Source: Planctomycetaceae bacterium | GTDB taxonomy: Bacteria > Planctomycetota > Planctomycetia > Pirellulales > Thermoguttaceae | DNA: 11,578 nucleotides | NCBI GenBank assembly: GCA_031259095.1 | Contig: JAIRLW010000606.1 | Span: 1-11,578 of the forward strand | Direction: 5' to 3' | Shown: piece by piece, positions 1-5,142 of the stretch | Layout of the letters: the number at the start of each line of letters is the position of its first letter | Numbering within the stretch: position 1 is the first letter of the stretch | The notes under the pieces: model-generated | Databases searched by the model: none | What the model saw: the letters and a program-made list of their open reading frames with translations, nothing else | What the model was told of the DNA's origin: nothing | Position numbers and translations under genes: made by a program

Positions 1-285
1 ACCTTCTCCGCCGTAACGTGTTCCGAAAACATCTTACCAATCATGTTTTCAAACAACTTCGCCCCGCCAAGGGCGTAAAACAACAGCGCAACTATAATAA
101 TCGTCTGAAAATTCTTGCCGACAAAAGCCTTCAACGTCTTCCATATTGATTTTTCCGCTTTGGACGCGTGCTCTTTTTCGTACTCCAAAATCGCCTGAGC
201 AAGCAGCACGTACCAACGACAACTGCGGCGCCTTACAAGGCAATAAGATAAGCGTTTCAATTTGTTTTTCGTTCAGGTTTGACAA
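1..285 (-). CDS. Membrane-protein fragment, 3' end off the window, possible frameshift
   Basis: On the minus strand an open frame from about position 272 down to the left edge encodes a protein-like sequence. It has a charged stretch (ILEYEKEHASKAEKS), then about 18 mostly hydrophobic residues (FQTIIIVALLFYALGGAKLF) that look like one membrane segment, then KMFSEHVTAEK at the edge. Possible starts in that frame are GTG at 209 or TTG at 260. A different minus frame starting with TTG at 285 gives a plausible N-terminus (LNEKQIETLILL), and the two frames would join smoothly near 195-207 as ...SLVRAA/QAILEYEKE. I therefore suspect one gene with a one-base frameshift, either real decay or a sequence error. 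I do not recognise the family. If the element is removed, this gene lies downstream of the tRNA gene on the same strand. Confidence is limited because the 3' end is missing. Confidence 0.4.
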
Positions 286-480
286 AATTATAAAGGGAAA
301 TGGAATTTTGTCAAAAAAAATGAATCAAAATGAGATTCTGGTGGGAAAGGCGCCGTGTGATGGGCGGCAACATTGCTGTCCAATTGGTCGAGAAGGTTCC
401 GTGCTGATTGCCAACGGCAACGAAAGATGGCGGGGGCTTTTTTTTATTTCTAATTCAGCATGTTAAAATAGGTAAAAAAT

Positions 481-510
481 CCCTTCTCCCCTATAGAGAG
501 GGAGAGAGGG
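481..510. repeat. Short pyrimidine/purine palindrome
   Basis: CCCTTCTCCC (481-490) faces GGGAGAGAGGG (500-510) across a 9-base loop, an imperfect inverted repeat with one bulged base. Its C-rich/G-rich style resembles the larger inverted repeat at 2555-2626, suggesting a dispersed palindromic repeat type. It lies in the gene-free chromosomal stretch (286-568) to the left of the integrated element. The rest of that stretch shows only a 13-bp palindrome at 517-529 (TGTGAA-G-TTCACA) and a T-run at 438-445 after a G-rich segment. I see no gene there. Confidence 0.45.
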
Positions 511-568
511 GCAATTTGTGAAGTTCACAGCGGACAAAACAGTCAAAAGCACCTTTAGTGTCCCTTCA

Positions 569-591
569 CACTAGACCGGGTAGGACTTGAA
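569..591 (+). repeat. Attachment-site core, left copy
   Basis: 23 bp starting CACTAGACCGGG and ending GACTTGAA, identical to 4679-4701. It corresponds to the 3' end of the tRNA (acceptor strand and part of the T arm) read on the opposite strand, with no other tRNA parts beside it. It is the displaced tRNA tail left by integration. Identity stops sharply: the flanks are TTTGTTG here and CCCACGA at the right copy. Confidence 0.9.
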
Positions 592-741
592 TTTGTTGCT
601 TCTATCTTCTTTGTGACGCTATACTTAGGTTTTTTGCGGTCAACTATTCCCCCTAAATTTCCCCCATCTAACGGGGAAAATCTCTGTTCCAATACAAATA
701 TTCTACCGTTTTCAGGTGAAAGTGTTATACCTGATATTACC

Positions 742-781
742 AAAAAAGCGGCTATATCTCCCAGTAAGAGTATAGCCGCTT
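742..781 (-). terminator. Perfect 11-bp hairpin with T-run on the minus strand; possible origin hairpin
   Basis: AAGCGGCTATA (746-756) and TATAGCCGCTT (771-781) are perfect complements. Inside, CTC (758-760) and GAG (768-770) extend the stem after one bulged T, leaving a 7-base loop CCAGTAA. Read on the minus strand the hairpin is followed by six T residues (complement of 742-747), so it could end leftward transcription. It also sits 28 bp before rep and overlaps the last codons of the integrase reading frame in the excised circle. Rolling-circle initiators of this family nick in hairpin loops, so a double-strand origin is a real alternative. Confidence 0.5.
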
Positions 782-809
782 CGTAACCCTTAGCATAAGG
801 ATTTCCAAA

Positions 810-2456
810 ATGTTTAACGTGGATAATTTTACAGAATTCAATCAAGAGGTCAATAGGGACTTCGATTTTGTTCCCCAAACAGGGCAAGATTTGCATGAAC
901 ATTTAATTCGCAAGTGTGAAGTTGCCTATTCTATGGATTTTATCAAAGTCGATGATTTCCTCGCAGATTACCCAGATTCTTATGATGATGATGGAAAATA
1001 CAATGACTTGGAAGAATGGGCAAAAAATTATCAGGAACGGGAGAGAAAAGACGGGCGTATGCGGGCGGCTGTGCCGCCGCAATCGCCGTTTTGTTCCCCC
1101 CCGATAACTAACAGGGGGGTATCCAAGTACCTTTCTCCTAAATGTCCCCAATTAACCGGTCAACCCAAACACCCCAAATCCTCACAATCTTTTTATTCCT
1201 CTCCTTCTGGACAACATGAGGACAATTCCGATGTTAAAACAGAATTTCAAGAGGGCGGTTATGACGGCGGTATTGAAGTCGGTTTTGAGGGCTATTGGAA
1301 CAAAGAGCTTTTTACTGCTTTGATAGAACAATTAGAGCAAGCTAAACATCAGGCGTCTGAACTATCAAAAGATTTTTGTACAGAAATTGGCGGTTATGAG
1401 GTTCTTGTCGGTCACAGCGGAGCTAACGCCGGTCTTCATTACAAATATCGTTTTATCATTGACGGGGTAGTTTTTCTGATTCATCATAATCCTCCAAAAG
1501 GTCGGCAATGTGTCCGTATTCGTTACGGGGCAACTGCTTTGATTGGTCGTGATCTTTTTACGCTTCATTCTGCGGTACTTGCTTTTCTCCATTCATTGGG
1601 ATTTACTGTAACTGATGAAAAACTTTCACGGGTCGATATGCAAGTACTTGTTAAACGTCAAGTTTCTGATTTTGTGTTGCCGATTTTGCGCGGTCATGCG
1701 GTCAAAAAATCTCGTATCGAGGGCATAAAAAATCGTAGTGAAAAAATAGAGACTTATACGCTCGGAACTTCTGGACGTTTGGAACTTTGTATTTATGACA
1801 AACGGGCAGAACTTAATCATGCGTTGTCTCAAGACCCTGTTAAATATCATTTAATGTTACGACATTGTATTGACCCGGAATATTTTTTTGGTGGCGGTTC
1901 AATAACTCGTATCGAATTTCGTCTTTGGCGTGATGCGTTGCGTGCCGTTGGGATTGATACCGTTCAAGATTTACAAGAACGGGAATATGCCCTTGTAGAT
2001 TGGTTGACTACCCATTGGTTTCGATTATTGGAAAAGCCGAAAATTCGTGGGCATGAAAATACGGCGTCTATTCATCCGCTTTGGTTGGAAGTTCAGGCGT
2101 TGTTTCGAAAATGGTTTTCGGGTATCAGTGACGATAATAAACCTGTTGAATGGTCTCCCCGTGAATCTGTATCATGTAATCCTGTGATGTTAGAAAAACA
2201 AGCGGCGGGTTGTTTGGCTTCGTCGATTGCGTTACGATTTGGATCGCAATTGACCAAAGAAAAAACGTTAGATTTATTAGAACCAATAATTGAATCAATG
2301 GGAGATTATATTTGTGGTCGTGTTCCGGAACGTGTGCAACAATTAGAGATACAAAAAGGCGTTCAATTGGGAAAACAGGAACAATGTAATCACAACATAT
2401 CGCGTAACTGTTGGGAACAATGGGTAGCGGGTCAGGAACTAGCGGGAGTAAACTGA
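810..2456 (+). CDS. Rep_trans-family replication initiator or MobT-type relaxase
   Basis: 548 residues. About residues 190-410 carry the layout of the replication initiation factor family (Rep_trans: pT181-type Rep proteins and MobT relaxases such as Tn916 Orf20 and ICEBs1 NicK). Visible marks are RVDM (274-277), GTSGRLELCIYDKRAEL with IYDK at 328-331, and RIEFRLWR from 367. These proteins nick one strand at an origin through a tyrosine; Tyr329 is one candidate but I cannot fix it. The N-terminal 80 residues are acidic (DDDGKYNDLEEW), followed by a Pro/Ser/Gln-rich linker to about 140, an extension many relatives lack. AAGG at 797-800 lies 9 bases before the ATG. In the integrated state no convincing promoter is close upstream, apart from a weak extended -10 (TGTTATACC, 723-731). 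In the excised circle the integrase gene would precede it directly. The choice between plasmid Rep and relaxase is open. Confidence 0.8.
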   Translation: MFNVDNFTEFNQEVNRDFDFVPQTGQDLHEHLIRKCEVAYSMDFIKVDDFLADYPDSYDDDGKYNDLEEWAKNYQERERKDGRMRAAVPPQSPFCSPPITNRGVSKYLSPKCPQLTGQPKHPKSSQSFYSSPSGQHEDNSDVKTEFQEGGYDGGIEVGFEGYWNKELFTALIEQLEQAKHQASELSKDFCTEIGGYEVLVGHSGANAGLHYKYRFIIDGVVFLIHHNPPKGRQCVRIRYGATALIGRDLFTLHSAVLAFLHSLGFTVTDEKLSRVDMQVLVKRQVSDFVLPILRGHAVKKSRIEGIKNRSEKIETYTLGTSGRLELCIYDKRAELNHALSQDPVKYHLMLRHCIDPEYFFGGGSITRIEFRLWRDALRAVGIDTVQDLQEREYALVDWLTTHWFRLLEKPKIRGHENTASIHPLWLEVQALFRKWFSGISDDNKPVEWSPRESVSCNPVMLEKQAAGCLASSIALRFGSQLTKEKTLDLLEPIIESMGDYICGRVPERVQQLEIQKGVQLGKQEQCNHNISRNCWEQWVAGQELAGVN

Positions 2457-2554
2457 CAATTATCATACGACAATATGGTTTGGATATTTATTTCATTTAA
2501 GTCGCCGAAATATGGGCATGGTCGGAGATTGAATTTATTTGAAGGCTTTTTTGA

Positions 2555-2626
2555 GTTTTCCCCCTTCCCGTCCCGCACCTTCCTCACCCGTATTTTGGGA
2601 AGGTGTGGGATGGGAAGGGGGAAAAC
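2555..2626. repeat. 29-bp near-perfect inverted repeat (large hairpin)
   Basis: The left arm (2555-2583, beginning GTTTTCCCCCTTCCC) and the right arm (2598-2626, ending GGGAAGGGGGAAAAC) are reverse complements except at two positions. Both are C-to-T changes that keep G-U pairing in the RNA transcribed rightward. The loop is 14 bases. It lies 99 bp after the rep stop. Possible roles are rep terminator, a single-strand origin for lagging-strand synthesis, or a member of the C-rich palindrome family that is widespread in bacterial genomes and gives spurious PPSRPAPSS...WEG translations. The pattern is certain; the role is not. Confidence 0.85.
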
Positions 2627-2664
2627 AAACGCCCCCCTTTTTGTTCGCATTAGACTCAACCCTC

Positions 2665-2794
2665 TTGCGGTACTCCGCAAAACAACGCAGGACAAGGGAT
2701 AGAAAATTGCATGACAAAAAAAATTTTTGTTGCGTATGGCGTAATCAATAGATGTAATAAAAAATTTTTTTGGCATGTAATTTTCCCTTTGTCC
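2665..2794. repeat. Nested inverted repeats, candidate replication or transfer origin region
   Basis: TTGCGG (2665-2670) and CCGCAA (2675-2680) form a perfect 6-bp hairpin with a TACT loop. Beside it, 2690-2713 (starting GGACAAGGGAT, ending TTGCATG) pairs with 2774-2794 (CATGTAATTTT then CCCTTTGTCC), an imperfect long stem that encloses A- and T-runs. Together with the 29-bp palindrome just upstream this makes 2457-2981 a structured non-coding region 3' of rep. I see no credible gene in it. Such clusters are typical of single-strand origins or oriT regions, which is inference here. Confidence 0.5.
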
Positions 2795-2898
2795 GGTTAC
2801 TGCGAGGGAACAGGGAATATCCGCAACAGTTTGAATTAGAATTAAGGTAGATTTTTGAAAAGAAGGCATTTAGGCAAAATAGGCAAAAGGTGTTTTGT

Positions 2899-2941
2899 GG
2901 GGGGGGGTCTAGTCTATTTATCCATTTGATAAAAAAATGGA
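2899..2941. other. Nine-G run and adjacent 7-bp hairpin upstream of the integrase promoter
   Basis: A run of nine G residues (2899-2907) is followed by TCCATTT (2921-2927) and AAATGGA (2935-2941), a perfect 7-bp stem with a GATAAAA loop, 41 bp before the -35 box of the integrase promoter. The hairpin could be a regulator site. Homopolymer G runs of this length often vary by slippage. Confidence 0.4.
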
Positions 2942-2981
2942 TTGTTTACTGAATTATTTTTTTGAAAATTAGAATCTGCTA

Positions 2982-3009
2982 TTGACAATCAAAACTGATT
3001 TGTTATATT
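2982..3009 (+). promoter_or_regulatory. Sigma70-like promoter for the integrase
   Basis: TTGACA (2982-2987), a 16-bp spacer and TATATT (3004-3009) in an AT-rich setting make the best promoter match in the element. Transcription would start near 3016 and give a leader of about 200 bases before the integrase ATG. In the excised circle this promoter would also read into rep. Confidence 0.6.
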
Positions 3010-3055
3010 GTAGAGTATTAGAATTAAAATAATATCTTAGATTGGTGACGCTTTT

Positions 3056-3163
3056 AGGATATCAAGATAAGAATAGCATTCGTGCGATAAAGTATCCTGT
3101 TTGCTTTGGGTCGAGCTATTCCGAAACCATTAACGCTGTCAACGGCTTACAGGATATTTTTTT
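3056..3163 (+). promoter_or_regulatory. Integrase leader with attenuator-like alternative hairpins
   Basis: TATCCTGT (3093-3100) is complementary to ACAGGATA (3149-3156), which is followed by seven T residues (3157-3163), an arrangement like an intrinsic terminator with a long loop. The same 5' strand, TATCCT (3093-3098), can instead pair with AGGATA at 3056-3061, enclosing GCATTCGTGC. The two pairings exclude each other, as in attenuators and riboswitches. I do not recognise a known riboswitch class. The long terminator loop makes the claim moderate. Confidence 0.4.
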
Positions 3164-3213
3164 CATTATATTATTTCATGAAGTAGATTTAATCGTTACA
3201 TGGAGGTGTTTCT

Positions 3214-4713
3214 ATGGAAGACAAATCAAAAACCAAAACAAAAAGAGTTAGGTTTACAACAAAAAATAACGAGCGTCGTGAGATATCGTTGTCTTGCCGT
3301 TATTCCGATTCTTTGTTTTTGGAATTTAAGAGATTGGTTAAACTTCTCTCCGATGTAGAGCGTTTTGGTACACGTTTATCAAATCGTGATGCGTCACAGG
3401 TTGAATTGCTTCCATTGGAGTTACGAAAAAAACTCATAGATAACAAACTGCTTCATGCGAAACTAGACGAGAAAATTCCAACACTTGGTCAACTTTGTGA
3501 CTTGGTACGTAAAGCAAAATCACGGCTTGATGCGAAGTCCGTATTGGCTTATAAACGAATTTTTGATTATTTGATAGGTTATCATGGAGCAGACAAACGG
3601 ATTGACTTGATTACTTCAACAGATGCGGACTTACATATTACTTGGTTAATGACGGAACGGAAACCTCCTCTTTCAGGGGGAACGATTAGCCGGTCAATCC
3701 GAAGTTTTCGTACAGTATTTAAGTATGCGATTAAAGCGAAGTGGCTTACTTTGAATCCGTATAGTGAGGTGCAAGGCGGTTGTGTTCGTGACGAGGATAA
3801 GGTTGAATTTGTGGAAGAGTCAACGGTTCAAAAGGTTATAGCCGCATGTCCGAATGATGAATTGCGTTTGATTCTGGCATTATCTCGTTATGCGGGGCTT
3901 CGTCCGCACGAGATGCAAAAATTAAAATTTGAACATTTTCGTATTGACGAACCAATTCCTTATTTTGAGATACCTGCTAAAACGAAAACAGGATTTCGGC
4001 AAGTTCCGTATTTTCCAGTGTTAATTCCTTATTTTGAGGCGGTTCGGTCTGTAGTTCCTCCTGATCAAGAGTTTATTTTTGAATATTACCGTCATCATAC
4101 GAATTGGGGAACGGCTATTGCAAAAGTTGCTAAAAAAGCCGGGGTTCGTATGTGGAAAAAACCTTTTAATAATCCACGTTCCAGCAGGACAACAGAATTA
4201 GACGCCCAAGGAACACCACAATCAACGATGGACGCGGTTTTTGGTAATACGGAAAAAGTTCGTAAAACTCATTATTTACAGTTTCGGGAAAAAGAGGCAT
4301 TTACTAAGTTACTTGGAATGACTAAAACAGATTCGAAAAATAAAACAGATTTGAAAAATGTTGAATCTTTCCAACAAATCCCCCCCGAAATTGCCCCCTT
4401 TTTTTCCGCATTTAGCGAAATTTTCGGAGATGATTTGTCTTTTTCACGCATACAGAAAGTATTATGTAGTGACGTAGAATCGCGACGTAAACTCATGGAT
4501 TTGTACCGTTCTCATCCAGACTTGAGTGGTTGTTATACTGACCTAAGTGCTTTATTTGAAGAGGTTAACGGATTAAAGCTTTGGGAGTTACCAAATAATG
4601 TACAAATAGAAAGAGCAAACAATTTTGTACAAAGTGCCGCTCAACATTTCGAAGAATATGTTAAAAGTTTCGATAATTCACTAGACCGGGTAGGACTTGA
4701 ACCCACGACCTAG
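3214..4713 (+). CDS. Tyrosine recombinase (integrase) of the element
   Basis: 499 residues. It catalyses site-specific integration and excision at the tRNA core. Catalytic marks: Arg230 in YAGLRPHEM, a TKTGFRQVP beta-hairpin likely carrying the lysine, N319-N-P-R322 in place of HxxR, Asn345 in FGNT in place of the usual His/Trp, and nucleophile Tyr354 in THYLQ. Both usual histidine positions are Asn. About 145 residues follow the tyrosine, far more than the few tens usual in the family. The start is supported by a strong GGAGGTG (3202-3208) before the ATG, the clearest ribosome site in the window. The last codons lie in the attachment core and the stop (TAG 4711-4713) lies within the tRNA gene, so its C-terminus (...DRVGLEPTT) is set by the chromosome. 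In the excised circle the frame would continue 64 codons through 592-783. It is convergent with the tRNA gene and overlaps it. Confidence 0.9.
   Translation: MEDKSKTKTKRVRFTTKNNERREISLSCRYSDSLFLEFKRLVKLLSDVERFGTRLSNRDASQVELLPLELRKKLIDNKLLHAKLDEKIPTLGQLCDLVRKAKSRLDAKSVLAYKRIFDYLIGYHGADKRIDLITSTDADLHITWLMTERKPPLSGGTISRSIRSFRTVFKYAIKAKWLTLNPYSEVQGGCVRDEDKVEFVEESTVQKVIAACPNDELRLILALSRYAGLRPHEMQKLKFEHFRIDEPIPYFEIPAKTKTGFRQVPYFPVLIPYFEAVRSVVPPDQEFIFEYYRHHTNWGTAIAKVAKKAGVRMWKKPFNNPRSSRTTELDAQGTPQSTMDAVFGNTEKVRKTHYLQFREKEAFTKLLGMTKTDSKNKTDLKNVESFQQIPPEIAPFFSAFSEIFGDDLSFSRIQKVLCSDVESRRKLMDLYRSHPDLSGCYTDLSALFEEVNGLKLWELPNNVQIERANNFVQSAAQHFEEYVKSFDNSLDRVGLEPTT
4679..4701 (+). repeat. Attachment-site core, right copy, within the tRNA gene
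   Basis: This is identical to 569-591. Here the core is part of the intact tRNA gene (minus strand, covering its 3' end and much of the T arm) and at the same time encodes integrase residues LDRVGLE on the plus strand. Confidence 0.9.
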
Positions 4714-4755
4714 GGATTATGAGTCCCCCGCTCTAACCAACTGAGCTACCGGTCC
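4682..4755 (-). tRNA. tRNA with anticodon CAU (Ile2 more likely than elongator Met)
   Basis: The reverse complement folds as a complete 74-nt cloverleaf. The acceptor GGACCGG pairs with CCGGTCT (first pair G-U). The D loop has AGTTGGTTAG, the anticodon stem GGGGA/TCCCT flanks loop CTCATAA, and the T arm is GTGGG-TTCAAGT-CCTAC. The anticodon CAT is complementary to 4719-4721. No CCA is encoded. CAU tRNAs are initiator Met, elongator Met, or Ile2 (modified by TilS to read AUA). The paired first acceptor base argues against initiator. C4-G69 and C5-G68, which E. coli TilS recognises in Ile2, are present, so I favour Ile2. It serves as the integration target, and its 3' part is now supplied by the element side. 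Confidence 0.92.
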
Positions 4756-5142
4756 ATCGTTTCAAATTGTTATCAAAAAATTATTGGATTTATACCGTAA
4801 TCCAGATAAGTAATCTAAATCTAACGGTCTGTCATTTGATTAAATCTCCGTCAACGATGGTATAAAAGACTAATCGTGTATGATACAAAACATAAAAGTG
4901 ATAAAAATAATTTCAAAGAAGGAATTATTTTAGCATCGACGGCAAAAAATGTAAGTAGGGGGAAAGAACAAATTGAGAAGTAAATAAAACGATTCTACTC
5001 GGAAAGGACAGTGATACTAAATCATGGATAATTTATGATAGTAAATTCTTTTCCTAGAATTTGTACATACACATGATTTATTGTCGGCGGTATCTCGAAA
5101 CGATATAACAGTTGATGAATATTTTATGATCGTTGCGCCGGA
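4756..5142. other. Gene-free stretch between the tRNA and the PduS-like gene
   Basis: 387 AT-rich bases without a credible gene. It must hold the tRNA promoter (TATAAA on the minus strand, complement of 4789-4794, is a possible -10 at a fitting distance, with no clear -35) and the 3' end of the pduS-like transcript. I find no convincing terminator hairpin. Confidence 0.5.

Larger units (their letters stand above)
569..4701. mobile_element. Small tRNA-integrated element with integrase and Rep/relaxase
   Basis: A 23-bp direct repeat bounds this region (569-591 and 4679-4701). The right copy is the 3' end of an intact tRNA gene; the left copy is the displaced original tRNA end. This is the classical footprint of tyrosine-recombinase integration into a tRNA gene. 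The 4.1-kb interior carries only two clear genes, a Rep_trans-type initiator or relaxase and a tyrosine recombinase, plus a 757-bp non-coding region with several large inverted repeats that could hold replication or transfer origins. No excisionase, conjugation machinery, resistance or cargo gene is visible. It could be a minimal integrative mobilizable element (the Rep_trans family includes the MobT relaxases of Tn916 and ICEBs1) or an integrative rolling-circle plasmid. Intact genes and perfect end repeats suggest recent and possibly functional insertion. Confidence 0.88.

Noticed and set aside
555..902. Minus-strand 115-residue frame over the left element end
   Set aside because: It crosses the attachment core and overlaps the start of rep; its sequence is not protein-like and it has no ribosome site. 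It is the shadow of the circle-form integrase tail and rep.
2432..2869. Minus-strand 145-residue frame and several plus-strand frames over the non-coding half of the element
   Set aside because: They translate the large palindromes (PPSRPAPSS...WEG-type sequence on both strands), a known artefact of C-rich inverted repeats.
3042..3251. 69-residue frame in the integrase leader, overlapping the integrase start
   Set aside because: Starts with TTG without a ribosome site and overlaps a gene with a very strong one. A leader peptide is possible but unsupported; the RNA pairing explains the sequence better.
4756..5142. Terminator hairpin for the pduS-like gene
   Set aside because: Only a 5-bp stem with a 24-base loop (ACCGT/ACGGT) was found, too weak to call.
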